NCBI RefSeq assembly: GCF_047511655.1
Contig: NC_133389.1
Location: 127,603,973-127,667,972 of the forward strand
Reading direction: 5' to 3'
DNA: 64,000 nucleotides
Source of the DNA: Castor canadensis
Taxonomy: Eukaryota > Chordata > Mammalia > Rodentia > Castoridae
The notes below the pieces were generated by a model. That model ran no database searches, was not told the DNA's origin, and saw only the letters and a list, made by a program, of their open reading frames with translations. Below, in pieces: positions 36,955-63,740 of this stretch (positions are counted from its first letter, which is position 1; every line of letters starts with the position of its first letter). A program made the position numbers and the translations under genes.

Positions 36955-37110
36955 GCAGTTGTCTTGGGATCTCAAGGTCTGGGTTCAAATCAGTTCTTCC
37001 AGTTTCAGCAAAGAACGTCACCTGTCTGGAATTCCATTTTCTTCTTTGCAAAATAGGTACTGTCTGAAATTATTAGGATGAAATAAAACATAGGTAAGAT
37101 GGTTCCCACA
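36955..37110 (-). repeat. MIR element
   Basis: Antisense: gggttcaaatcagttctt, caaagaacgtcacctgtctg, cattttcttctttgcaaaat. Confidence 0.7.
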
Positions 37111-37206
37111 GGGCCCGGCATACACTCAGTCATGTTACGACCTGTTTTCCTTCAAATCCTGAGCATAAAACCAAAGTAGGGGTCTTGTCCTTTAAACTGG
37201 GAAGTT

Positions 37207-37292
37207 TTGGGATCCAGGTGCAGCTCAGGGGTACAGCGCATGCTTCCCATGTGCAAGGCCCTGGGTTCAATCCCCAGCACCCTCCCCCCAAA
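37207..37292 (+). repeat. ID-type SINE just past the CHRNA1 3' end
   Basis: gggatccaggtgcagctcag, gcaaggccctgggttcaatc, cccagcacc. Lies about 155 bases beyond the polyadenylation signal. Confidence 0.88.
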
Positions 37293-37424
37293 AAAGCCCT
37301 CAAAACAAAAAACAAAACCACCTGAGAACCACCTCCCAGTTCTAGAAATCTATTTTAAAACATGTGTTTTTGATGCCATTTGCATTTGGTAGCAATTCTG
37401 AAAGTTACCTTATTTCTACTGTTT

Positions 37425-37845
37425 CCTGTTTGTCCAAATCAAATGCTTTATTTTTTTGGGTCTAGTAGATGGGGTTTTCCTAGTAGGGTCTTAAGCAAAG
37501 CGCACCCTGTGCTTTAAAAAGTAGCAATTAGCAATGACAACACAATAGAAAACCTTGGCCATCCAGACAAAACTCCTGGATCGCACTTGGAAGTGCGCAC
37601 TTCTTTTAAAGATCCATTTTCAGTTACTGAAAGGATTTGCTCTCCAGGGAGACACTGCCAGGCTGAAGGGAGAAGCCAAGGGAAAATACAACCTTATGTA
37701 AACATAAAGCACTACATTCGTAATGAGTCCAGAAAGTTGCATGTCTGATAAGTGAGCGTGTATGAAAGTAGACAGCCCTCTTCTTTCCTGCCTTTCCCTC
37801 CTCTGGCTGCTCCTGAGGCAGAGCTAGGCTCATGGTGGCCTCTGC
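37425..37845 (-). other. CHRNA1: CHRNA1 3' untranslated region (end inferred)
   Basis: Sequence downstream of the CHRNA1 stop to about 20 bases past the first canonical polyadenylation hexamer. No other AATAAA is seen on the minus strand between the stop and that signal. The length of about 400 nt is plausible for this mRNA, but the cleavage site is inferred, not seen. Confidence 0.6.
37447..37452 (-). terminator. CHRNA1 polyadenylation signal AATAAA
   Basis: Canonical AATAAA on the minus strand (TTTATT on the plus strand), 394 bases after the stop codon and the first such hexamer downstream of it. Confidence 0.6.
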
Positions 37846-52586
<14,741 letters not shown>

Positions 52587-52701
52587 AGTCTGTGGATGCA
52601 GGATGTGTGGTGACTGCCTCCTCCCTGGCTCTCTGGCTGAGACATTTGGCTGCCAGAGGGTTTGGAAGACCAGGCGACGCAGTGGAGTTATTGTCTTACA
52701 C

Positions 52702-52707
52702 CACCTG
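52702..52707 (-). promoter_or_regulatory. E-box CAGGTG (proximal)
   Basis: CAGGTG on the minus strand (CACCTG on plus), a CANNTG myogenic bHLH site paired with a second E-box 13 bases further upstream. Confidence 0.65.
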
Positions 52708-52720
52708 TTTGCAGCCGTGA

Positions 52721-52726
52721 CAGCTG
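52721..52726 (-). promoter_or_regulatory. E-box CAGCTG (distal)
   Basis: Palindromic CAGCTG, the second of the paired E-boxes. The two centres are about two helical turns apart, which suits cooperative binding of bHLH dimers. Confidence 0.65.
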
Positions 52727-52867
52727 GCAGGGGGCCCTAGCCCTGGAGCCCAGGGAGCCCCACTCAGGGCCTTGTGCTATTACAGGTGTGCCTCACTCCA
52801 CACAATTGCTGCGCTTTTGACAAGCTGCATTTGGGACTTGCTTTATATTTTAAATACATCATGAGTC

Positions 52868-52957
52868 ACTTTTTTTTTTCCCTGCTGGGAATCAAGCCCT
52901 TCGGCCTCATGCACATTAAATATGCACTCCTTTACTAAACCCCTTCCCCCAGCCCAA
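52868..52957 (-). repeat. ID-type SINE upstream of the CHRNA1 promoter
   Basis: Antisense: T-rich head, ctgctgggaatcaagccctt, gcacattaaatatgcactcc, cccccagccc. Lies about 140 bases upstream of the distal E-box. Confidence 0.75.
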
Positions 52958-53849
52958 TAAATCAGTTCTCAATGAAAACTTGTAAGAAAGAAAGACTTTG
53001 ACTGGTTACTCTTCCCTTTTCTGTAACCCAGGACTGATTCAAATAGGGTCACTTGGTCTGAGTGAACATTGGCTGTTTGTGTAACCATCCGAAATCGCAC
53101 AAGTCCACGTCCTCCAAGCTTGGAAATGCGTTTCTTCTGGCCCACTGTTAGGCAGAGTGTTCCTGGAGTTTTCGCGGTCACGTGAGTCTGAGAAGCGTGA
53201 TGTTGGCATTGAATCAGCTGGGGGAGGGTTCCATATTTGATAGAGTGTGGCTTTTAACTACACTCTTCCATGAGACTGGCTTCCTGGCCCCCAGAGTGGC
53301 TGTCCCCACCCCTGTCTCCAAGACTTAGCCCACATAGGCCATCAGCTGGGGCCTGTTGCCCAACCCCTACGTGCTGCTTTCCAGCAGTGAGAAGGCTGTG
53401 CCAGTGTCCCGACCAGTAGCAGTGGTTCCAGCTTCCCACTTCCTGCCTACTCTCACTCAGGGAAGCAGAGAGCAGAGGCCTCAGCTTTTCAAGTCTTTTG
53501 TTTAAAAAATTCCTAAAAACCAGCAGCTAGTAATTGCTTAGTCTCAGAAGCATTCTGAGCTTTGCAAGGTGGAGGTGGGTTCATAGCAGGAAGCAGTTAT
53601 TTAAAGGCACCCTGCCTGCTCCTTCTCTGCCTCCATCCCGGACTGAATGGAATGAGGAAATTCTCTCACCCTAAGCTGTAGATCAGCACCCTGACAAATC
53701 ACTAGTTGGTTCAAACAAAGAGAGACTAAGGGGCTTGGAGGGTAGGGGAGAAAAATGCAAGGCCATGTTGGTTGTATTTTTATATTTACATTACAGGAGA
53801 TCATGAACTGTTAGAATACTTGCTTCTTTTCCTTGTATAGCACAGCACT

Positions 53850-54205
53850 GTGGCTGCCTAGCCAGGAAATACACCCCTCCTCCCCACCCCGCCAGTCCCT
53901 TTCATCTATATGGAGCCATGTAGTTTTGTTCAGTGAAATGTGAGAAGAGATTTTTCTTGGACCCGCAGACCTCCTACCAGAGCTCATCCATGCTCATTCT
54001 AGCCTTCTGACTGGCTGGGCTAGCCACGAACCCCAGCACAACCTTGGAGGCCACATTTTGAAGATGGCTTTGCATAGGACATTCTGGATCCTTGAGTGAC
54101 TATGTGGAGGAGGACACCCTACTGCCCTGGGTACCACTCAGCACAACTTCATGAGTGAGAACCAAACATTTATTGTGTGCATCCATAGACATGCTGGGGT
54201 TTGCT
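53850..54205 (+). repeat. Old LTR-like repeat
   Basis: tgttcagtgaaatgtgagaa, agattttggacc-type ttcttggacccgcagacctc, ttgagtgactatgtggagga, gagaaccaaacatttattgt follow the order of an MLT/ERVL-type LTR. Non-coding and diverged. Confidence 0.5.
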
Positions 54206-54639
54206 TGTACAACAGCTAGTGTTATCATGATCAATACAAAATTTAACTCTTTGCACTGGGGTACTATGGTTAAAAACAAATCCTAAAATGCATAGCACTT
54301 CAGAGGAAGGCAAGAAAACTGATACTGAAGACTGAAAAGTTGATGACCCATGTTATACAGCAGTAAATTATTTAATATCACCATTGTCCTCAACTACTTG
54401 GTGAGCAAAGTATCTCCTGAGCCCACAGCACTAGAAGCGGTTGGTAGACACAATAATTAGTGCATGCTGATTCTTAGTGGCTCTGTGTAGCAAGTCGGTA
54501 CCAGGAAGAGTTGAGCTCAGTCAAGAACTGATTGTTTCCAAATCTATAAATTTGGAGTCCTCTGCTTCTGCCAAAGAATAAGTGATAACATGGAACAAAG
54601 GCTTTGAGCAAGAATAGCCTAATAAGGTTTCTTATTAAA

Positions 54640-54698
54640 CAGGGCTGGAGTGTAGCTCAGTGGTAAAGTGACTGCCTAGCATGTGTGGGGCCCTGGGG
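54640..54698 (+). repeat. ID-type SINE, 3' truncated
   Basis: agggctggagtgtagctcag, tggtaaagtgactgcctagc, then breaks off after ggccctgggg. Confidence 0.82.
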
Positions 54699-54709
54699 AA
54701 AATAAACTT

Positions 54710-56050
54710 TTTCCATTGTGTTTTGCTATGTACCAAGCACTGTTAGAAGCATTCAGGATTCATCAATAAACAAAATAGGCAAAGATTCCTGTTGCTCAAG
54801 AAAAATGAATTCTAATTGGAGGAAATGCAAAATTTTAATATATTCAGTGAGAAATTCTATAAGAAAAGACAAAGTAAAACAGGGTAAAAGATCAGGACTG
54901 CTGGGTGGACTGCAATTTTAAACACAGTAGGTAGGATGGGCTTCATTAGGGATGTGACTTTAGCAAAGATGTGAAGGAGGCGCAGCTATCTGTGGGAAGA
55001 AGATTCCAGGCAGAGTGCACACCATGAAAAGTCCCTATGGAGAATGGCTGGAGCAGAGCGGGAGACTGGTTGGGGAAGAGGTCAAAGAATAGCCCATGAC
55101 CACTCTTACCCTCTCCCCTGCCTAGGCAGGGTTTCCAGCCAAGGAGTAACATCATCCAACTTACACTGTCAAAAGATGACTCTGGAAGCTATGGTGACCA
55201 GAAGCTGTGTGGGGACCCTGAGGGGCTACTGTAGAGATCTAGGCAGTGGGTTGGACCAGAGTGGTTATAGGGAAGGAGGGAAAAAATCATTGGTTTTGGG
55301 AAATACATTTTAACATTAGAACTAACAGGATTTCCTGAAGGATGGGTCTGAGAAGCCAGAAAAAGAGAAGCATTTAAGATGATTTGCAGGATCTTGGCTT
55401 GAGCATTAAGAAGGATTTAGGTGCCAACAAGCAGATTAAAGAAAGCTGTCAGGAGGAATAGGTTTAAAGGAGGGAAATCAGGAGTTCTGCCAGGGACATG
55501 GTGAGTTTGAGATGTCTGTTAGAGATGGGAGTAGGGGTGAGATTTATGAGTCAGTGTATGAGATCTAGGGTAGAGGAGATGGAGTTTCAAGCTATGACTA
55601 GATAAGGCCAAAGGAATGAGTGTAGGCAGGGAAGAGAACTAACATTCAAAGGTTATGAAGAAGAAGATGCACAAAGAATACTGGGAAGGAGGAAGCAACA
55701 AGGGAGGAAGGCCATTCTAGAAGCCTGGAGAAGGACCAGTACCGGGGGGAGTGATTCACTGTGTGAAATACTGCTGATGGAGCCTGTGAGATTGGGGATT
55801 AGCAACAGACAGGACACTGGTGACCTTGACATGAATAAAACCTGGCTGGAGTAGGTTAGAGAGGGATGGAATTAGAGTAGATTCACTGCAAAGGGCAACA
55901 AAGAAGCGAGGTGGGAGTGGTGGGGAAAGTAGAGGCAAAAGAATTGCTTTGCTTTGTGCCCATTTGGGGGGGATGGGAGGAATAACAGCATGTTTACCTG
56001 GTAGCCACAATAATCCTGCTTAAAAAGTAAGCAGGAAGCATGAGTCAAGA
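54710..56050 (+). repeat. Long old interspersed repeat
   Basis: Blocks in order: aagcactgttagaagcattc, gatgtgaaggaggcgcag, gattccaggcagagtgcaca, gtgagtttgagatgtctgtt, gaatgagtgtaggcagggaa. This order recurs in mammalian genomes. Family not named. Contains a GA-rich middle and no coding frame. Confidence 0.6.
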
Positions 56051-56953
56051 ACAGGAAGGAAACACTCCAAATGTTTTAAAAAATTAAATGTAATTCTTTT
56101 CTATAACTTGCAAAATATAAATATATTCCTAGTCAAATAATGTAGGTCACATTTTCCTTTCTGATAGTTGCAGAATTTTTTTAAAATATCATGATTTGTT
56201 TAGCCAGCCTCTTATCATTAGTCACTTGGGTAGTTTCCTTCTTTTAATTTTTTATATTTTGGTTTTTAATAAACAATTATACAAATCAGCACACTCCTCT
56301 GGTTGCTTTAAGATACACTTCTAAGAGTGGGAAAAAATGAGCACACTTAAATAACTTCGATTGTATCAAATAGCCCAAATCTACTTAGAGCCAACCAGAG
56401 CCACTCAGACCTGCTCTCATCACATCTGTGTTCCTCTGTTTCTACGCCTTGTGTGCTGTTATGCTCATTTGTGTGGTCATCCGATCCCACTAGACTTCAG
56501 GCTGGGGAGTGCATCGGTAGCACCAGGTCTTGCCCACGGTTGTGTCCTCAGCTTTTGGTCCCAGCCTGTTGTATAGTAGAATTCTGGAATCACCATTGCT
56601 GAGGGAATGAGTACAAGTTAAGCTTAATTCAAGAATAGGGTAGATCACACTGGATAATGTCATTTAGGGATAAGATGAGTGACTGTCACTCACTCCCAAT
56701 GCCATCCAGTGTACCTGGAGAATAGCCTCAAATATGTATGTAACTGGCTGGTTTAAATAGTGACAAATGAAGCCTGACACTTTATGTAAGTGTAGCATCT
56801 TGTGTGGTTTGATGAATGGAATAACTGTGGATCTTCCAAAGGCCACTGTAGAGAAAACCTCAATCTCCTTCCACTCTTGGGTAGGGCTCACAGGAGCCCA
56901 GCTGTTCCTTAGCAAGTCTTAACTTTGCAGAGGGAAGTACTGTGGCCCAGCGG

Positions 56954-56968
56954 CCAGCAGGTGGCAAC
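56954..56968 (+). promoter_or_regulatory. CTCF-like motif
   Basis: ccagcaggtggcaac closely fits the CTCF core CCASYAGRKGGC. About 4.4 kb upstream of the CHRNA1 ATG, in the same orientation as the motif at 31561. Confidence 0.5.
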
Positions 56969-57340
56969 AAACAGTTATTAAAGTGGCAGCATTGCAGCTG
57001 AGCCCTCTCCAGATTGGCGACTTCAGGGACTGGGATACCATCTGTTGTCCCAAGGCCTTCCCTTGTCCCATGGAAACACCCAGTCAGCCAGCCCAGAGAC
57101 CCTGTCCTGGAAGGGAGGCTGCCCAGCCGTATTCCCAGAGCAATGGCTTCTCAGAAGAGTCAAGAATGTAGAATGGACTCTCAGCAAGACTCCAGTGCTC
57201 TTTCTCCATTTTACAGGCAGCTCAAGAGCGGATGCAATGAACTTGAAAATCCAGACTTCTTCAGGCTGACAGATTTTATCCAGTTCACACCAACTGACCT
57301 GCCTCAGTTGTGGCTTCAGTCTGTCTGAAATGCTCAGATA

Positions 57341-57463
57341 TGCTGGTTTTTGTTCTGAGCCAGGGTCTTGCAGTGTAACCCAGGCTGCCTTAAACTCATC
57401 ATCTTCCTGTCTTAGTCTCCTGGGTGCTGGGATTATAGGTATGAGTCAATGCTGCTGGCTTTT
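57341..57463 (-). repeat. B1 SINE
   Basis: Antisense: gagccagggtcttgcagtgt, aacccaggctgccttaaact, ctcctgggtgctgggattat. Confidence 0.88.
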
Positions 57464-59285
57464 CCTTTTTTTCCCAGCCAAACTCCATGCCTTGTAATTC
57501 AGGCAGATAGTTTTTGTGGTAAATACTGGATTCATCTTCACTGGATCCCATAGTGCTTCCTATTACAAAATAGGCTCTGCCCAGTCGCAGGGGCCACCAG
57601 GCAGGGAGGCTGTGTTTTGCAGTGGTAGATGTCCTCACCTGCTCAGCTGTACTCTCTCCTACCTCAAGAGGAACGAGAAGGAGCAGCTCGGTGGGCTGAT
57701 GCTGGCCCATGGTGTGTCCAAGCCCACTTAGGTCACAAGCAGCAGAGCCGACCGAGATGGAAATCTGATGTTTCTGATTCCAAACAGCGCTGCCTACAAC
57801 TTATGGTTCAAGCCCCTTCTGAGATGGCCACAGAAGACGGGAAGGAGCAGGTGGACCCAGGGGTCCACCTTTGCTCCATCTAGAACAACCGTGCCTTGAA
57901 TTTTAAAATAATTAAATTATACATATGTAACTTTTCACTTTTACAAGGATAAATTAAGTGCACGGTTAGCAGGCACTATAGCCAGGCCTTGGCCTCTGCT
58001 GCTCAGAAGTTCGCCCCTTGATTCCTGCACAAAGTGCTGTGATGGGGAAGCTCTGCTCTCTCTGGCTCCTCAGATTTCCCAAGAAAAATGAGTCTGATAT
58101 ATGATATAAAAATCTAATGTGTCCTACTCCCTCCCCCTGTGTCAACTAGGAGCAGATTTTGAACTTTCCTTTGCATGCAGAGTGTGGGTAACTGTAGTCT
58201 GAAGGAAAACTAAAGAAAACTGAGAGGCTAAGTTGAACAACAAATAAGAAGGAGGCAGAGGAAAAGGCCCAGCTAAGAGAGAAAAGCCTGGGCAACTGGA
58301 GAGATTGGGGAAATCGATAGGCAGAAGAGAGCTAAGTAGCCAGAGAACTTGACAGTGAGTGAGAAGTCCAAACATCTTTGAGGAGCTTTGTTGGATATTT
58401 AAAATACACTCCTACCTTGGGCATTTTCTCAAGAGACAGAAAAGATTTGCTTTTGGTTCTATTTTTCTGCAGGATTGGATCAATGCCAAGACTGGACCAT
58501 GTTGATTCCTGGGTATGTTATCTGTTATATAAGTGAACTTCAGTCTTTGCTGTGATTTGGAAGAGTCAAAGCCATGAGTGTTTTTCAACTTCCATTTTGC
58601 AGCTGCCTGAGTTTCTATTCTGAGAGGTGCTAACTGTTAAACATTGTTATTCACTTGTGTTCCCTAAGTAAATTTAATTAGTTTTAATTTGGACTAAGAA
58701 TGTTCTACTGTTGACAGTATGATAGGATTTATCAAAAATAAAATTAACAGAGAATTTGCTTCAGAAAAAAAACCTTACACTAATATTACAGTTTATTATG
58801 ATGTCTATTTCAGCAGACACAGGTAATTTAAAATGTTTCATTTTGTTTTAAAAATATTTTTCTCAAAGCAATAATTGCATAGATAAAGAGGTCACTTAAA
58901 CATTCTTTTTTCATATTTTATGTGTTTTTCACAATGGGATTTTCCTATAATCCTCCAACAGAATTAATTGTATTGGTACAAGAAACACAATCAAATTTGT
59001 GCCTATACTATGGCCTTTGAAACCATGTGTATAACTGAATGATTGTTGTATTAATTACACATTGGAAAATGATGATCCATGTCCTTTATCTAAAATACTG
59101 CCAAAGATGAGAGTTTATTAGAGCTCTTAGGTTATATGAAGCAAACAATTCAAGAACTTTGAAAGTATTACTGGAGTTTTTAAAAATGAAACCCCCTCCC
59201 TTTCTCCTCCTCTTGTCCTTTGACACAATGGTGCTAGTTGTTTACTAACCATTTGAGAGAGCACGGTTCTAACAAAGACTTGCAT

Positions 59286-59321
59286 ATCCCTTTGGCTAAA
59301 AAAGGGCCAAATATCAAAGAG
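59286..59321 (+). repeat. 36-base duplicated motif, copy A
   Basis: atccctttggctaaaa ... atcaaagag. 29 of 36 positions equal copy B at 59354. Confidence 0.75.
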
Positions 59322-59353
59322 CTAGGAAATCTGGGGTACAGCCCAAGGCATGA

Positions 59354-59389
59354 ATCCCTTTGAGTAAAAATCTGGCAAAGATCAAAGAG
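59354..59389 (+). repeat. 36-base duplicated motif, copy B
   Basis: atccctttgagtaaaa ... gatcaaagag, with a TCF/LEF-like agatcaaag core. Partner of 59286-59321. Confidence 0.75.
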
Positions 59390-62300
59390 GATTCACTAAG
59401 TGTTTCAGAACCCACAGCCAAGCTGCTTGTGAGGCTCCACACATGGTGACCTCAGAGCATCTAAGGGGGCTTTTGCTTAGTCCCCAAACCTGCAGAATAA
59501 TAAATGCACTAGCACGTTTACTTTAGAGAAAGCCAAAGGTAAATTTGATAAGCACTGTAATCAGCTAAGAATATCGTTTATGTTTTCATTTTCATAATTT
59601 TCTTAAGTTTTACGTGGCTTGGTCCTGGGACTGCTTAGCTAACTATGGATAAGGAGGATGGGCCTCATGTGTGACCACACAAGTGACAGAAGTATTCAGT
59701 GCTCAGTGGTTCAGTGGAAGCGTACAGACATGCTTAAATGCTTATGACACTATACTGTCTCTTTCTCTTAGAGGGGACTTACAACAAATTAGAACAAGGG
59801 TGGCAGCTCTATAATTATCTAGCTAGACTTTTCAAGACTGAACTTTATTCAAGCACCATTTCATTTGTCATACTAATTTCATGTACACTAGTCTCATCAG
59901 CCTGGTATAGGCCACGACCAGTACTACTTACATTGCCAACCTCTGTGTGTCCTTTCTGTGTGCCCTGACTCAGTGCACTGGAGGCACTAGCTTAGTTTTG
60001 TCACAATCCTGGACACACTGCCAGTCCCTAGGCAGGGATGGGGTGTGGGATCTGAAGCCTCTGGATAAACATGGTGAGTCTTCCTTGAGCCTCAATTACA
60101 CTTGAAGAAAAAAATTAATCAATTTAACCATTTATTTAATGTGCTGCTGATGCTTTATTTAATTTTCTATGAGGCAAACAAAATTATGCATTAGCTATGT
60201 TATGACTAAAACCTAAATGTTGATTAATACTTATAGTGATGGAATAACAACTTGTAAACCAAGAAGTATGTCTGCTTAGCTGTCAGACTTCCAGCCAAAA
60301 ACCAACTGGCAGAGCAGAGAAAACCATATGAGGATATATTCTCCAGGAGTGATGGGACACAGCTCCCCTGGCATCCAGGGAGACAGCCCAAAGCCTGCTC
60401 CCACCTCTTGTCAAAGTGTGTCATTGGCCAAGAACCCTAAGGACTATTGGAAGAAGGAAAAGGAAGCATCAACTAAGGAAAGAGCAGCACCCTTCCCGAT
60501 GGGTGAGATTTTGAGAAACAGGGATGAGTGGAGCATGGGCAGAACCCCTGAGGAAGTACCTCCTACTTCAGCTAAGATGCACTGGGCAGGAGGTCCCCAA
60601 CTCATGAGAACGCATTGCTCTTCCAACCTGGCCATGGCACTCCCTCATTCACCACCACCTCCCAACCTGCCCACTATGCTACACTACCTTGCACAGGTCC
60701 AGTCCTTGGTCTACAAGAGAGTTCCCAATCTTGACCTGGTCCAAGCTTACATTTTCTGCTTTTTATGCAGTCTACTACAGGGCTATAGTCTGGGTTCAAG
60801 CAATGAATAATACACAGCTTGACTTTTCTGTGAAAATAAATAAATGCAAAATTCACATGAATGTTTAAGGTTCAAGACCTCAAAGAAGATGGGTGCTATT
60901 TGTGGCCCCTTGAGCAGCCTCTGGGCCCTTTGGGGATGCATTCATTCTCCTCTGCTATTACAGTATCACCCCAGACGGGTTTGCGAAGCAAGACTCTGAG
61001 GAACATCCGTGCAAGTTAAGGACTCAGCCCACGGAAGGCAGCCTTCTGCAGAATTGGGGACAGTGTTCTTCAGAGGGCTCGTGTCCTGCTGGAATGGGGG
61101 AAATTCCATCCAGTTCCAGATATCCAACCTGCTAATACGCAGTGCCTCCCTCATCCCCTCCTCCCAATCTGTGCAAAATGTCAAAGTTCCTTGCTCCTAA
61201 GGAAGTATGTGTGCTTCCTTTTTCTTCCCTCTCCCAAATCCTTTTTGCTGAAGAGAAGCCCTCCCTGAGATAAAGACTTGATATGAAGATTCTTCTCTGT
61301 CCTCTTCAGGGCTGGCTTTGAGTAAACCTGTTTCCTTCCACTAACTTCTGTCTCCTTAGTTTTTGGTAGAGCATAAAGCAGTCAGATTTCAATTTCAGAT
61401 TCTGTAACAAAAGCAGTAATGGTTGTCCTTATTTTTTGCAGACTGGCCCTTTCCAATGTTTTCTACAAAAGTGCTTTCAGAAGTATTTAACATTGTTTTG
61501 ATGAAATTCAATTTTCTATTGCTTAGTTTTTATTTCAAGAAAGATAAAGGCAACTTTGGCTGGTGCTGGGAGCCCTGTGCTCAGAAAGCATGTGACAGAT
61601 TCCAGGGGCCTTTACAACTTCATGGCTATGACTTAAAGCAGTGCACACAACCATGGTCCCAGCCTCTTCCCTGCTGCCCTCTTTCTCAGAAATTCAGGGA
61701 GCCTGGGTGATAGGGGGAAAAGTCTGAGCCTGAGACTCTCACTGGACCAATGGCCCCTTTGTACTGGATAAGCAGCTACTGTCCATTGCCTGACCTTTTC
61801 CTCCTTTCCCTGGCCCCCAAGGCTCTCAGGAGACATCTGGTGGGAACACATGCACTACAAGGGGTCACTAATTTGAGATCTGGTTGTGATAGTCTTTGGT
61901 TCCAGTCAGGCAGGTTCCAGACCTAATGGAATTAATTCTGGATGAAGTTTGAAGTGCCTGCCCCTGCTCCCTGTGCCAAGGAAGCTCTGCCTCTTAAAAC
62001 TCACTGCCTGGAGACTGGTCTTTGGCCTGATTCCTGGAGAATACCATGTGGCAGGTCTGGAGAATTATGCTTCTGTGTGCATCTCCCTCTGAAGGTTGAT
62101 GGGCATGTAGCTTAAGGAGGCTCTTGTCATTTCTTAGAACAGGCACCTTAAAGCCATATTATAACTTTTCACCCCACATGGAGTGCTCTCTCGGCCCAGC
62201 CCCAATGTCAAAAGACTGAAGATGGAAATTCCTTCTTGAGAAGGAGACAGGCCATCTGACTCCTCCCACATGGCCTAGGAAGAGCCAGAGGACCTAAGCT

Positions 62301-63740
62301 CAGAAAGTTAGATCAGAGGAATCGGGTTGGGCTAACTCAAAGGAAGGGTGGAGAAGCAGGAGTTGGGAAGTGAGGTTTTGTCTCCAGAATACACGTGTGT
62401 TTCCTGGGAGTTGGTGTAGGCTGAATGTTGCAAAGGACCTGGTATCAGGAGAAAGAGCCGCCTTTTCATGAGAGAGATGGTGGGGAAGGGCTGGGATATG
62501 GGGTGGGGGAGATGCTGGAGAGGAAAGAGAGGATTAAGGAGAAAATTCAGTGAGCTAGACAATACCAGGTCCTATAGGGACCTGTGGCTGTCTCTGTATT
62601 TAGTGTTCTGAATTTTTCACACTTCAATGAGGTGATTCTTCCCCTTGGAATAGAAATGGGATGAGTGTAGACAGACACTTTTCTCTGTCCCTGACACCCC
62701 CAAAGAGATGACACAAGGACACCCTTGTTTGGTGGCATAAGTTCTGATGCTTGATTTGTTCCAAAGTCAATTTCACCACCTCAAACTTTTGCTTGGGGTG
62801 TTCACGATCTGCATGTGTACTCTCTGGATTTGTCTTTTCAAAGCCAGGCTTATCTCCAAAACTCCAGTCTGGCAGGAGATCAAGGGAGGCCCTGATGCTC
62901 TCCACTAATGAAGAAATTCCACAGGGGAGCTTGCCCAGCATTGCCTAGGAAGAACCCAGAATTAGCCATCTGGCTCTGACAATCACAGCTTATGTCGCCA
63001 CCTAGGCTGTTCACCTTGTCTGAGCAACATGCCTGTCCTTGGCCTGCAGGGGACTCGCCTGGCCTGGTGTGGGCAATTGGTGTCTGACATATCCCACCCC
63101 CAGCCTCTTCTCTACCAGCCTTGCAGGCTGTTTGGCCCAGCCCCCTTGGAACCCTCTCTGCACCCCCAGAGCCATGGCCCTGCCCCTTGCCCCAGTGGCA
63201 AGGCTGCGGCTTGCTTATTTTGACATATTCATCCTCAACACGCCAAAGATGAAAGGCAGGAAATGTGCAGTTCCAGTTCCCAAAGTAGGAGTGGCTGGAC
63301 CACATTGCATCACGTTTACCAGGGGGTCATGAGATCCTGAAAGCAAACACAGTGCAGGCCAACCGCAGATGCAGGGGCTGGGCTGGCACAGCACACACTG
63401 GGTACTGCCTGCCCCAGGATGGAATCCCTCCTCACCACGATTGACGCAGCCTGGCTCACTCCCACTGCTGCCTGTGACAGCCCCTTCTCAGATCATTACT
63501 CCCATGGTGGCTCCCCACTGCCCAGAGGGCCCTGCTCCAGAGACAACCCACTTCCTCCCAGCCACTCCCAGGCCCTGATGACCTGTCTGCTGCTGAGTGA
63601 TGAGTAGAGCTCTCCCTGTCTTTCCAGCTCCCTGTGTGCAGGAAATACCTCCTCTTGGAGCAGTGGTTTGGATGCCCCCAGCATTCTACAAGAGTGGCAG
63701 AAGTTGACCCACCAAGACCTAAAGCAAATTAAACTAAATT

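Larger units (their letters stand above)
8681..37424. other. Intergenic region between the CpG island and CHRNA1
   Basis: No gene recognised. Repeats are listed separately. Larger stretches without a recognised repeat are 9498-9929, 10444-11166, 11291-11689, 11846-12515, 15173-15761, 15858-17115, 17706-18631, 19436-19883, 21263-21650, 22097-23591, 23691-24237, 24907-25530, 25604-26019, 26716-27189, 28795-29837, 29986-31953, 32986-34064, 35014-35756 and 36446-36954. One CTCF-like motif lies at 31561. All reading frames here are short and unlike known proteins. Confidence 0.8.
52587..52740 (-). promoter_or_regulatory. CHRNA1 proximal promoter and 5' UTR
   Basis: The 154 bases upstream of the CHRNA1 ATG. 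No TATA box is obvious. Two E-boxes lie about 115-140 bases upstream of the ATG, the configuration known for the alpha-1 promoter, which myogenic bHLH factors (MyoD, myogenin) activate in muscle. The transcription start should lie between the E-boxes and the ATG, but its exact base cannot be read from sequence. Confidence 0.7.

Noticed and set aside
62880..63305. 141-codon minus-strand frame
   Set aside because: No recognisable domain, overlaps other frames on the plus strand, and is of chance length for moderately GC-rich DNA.
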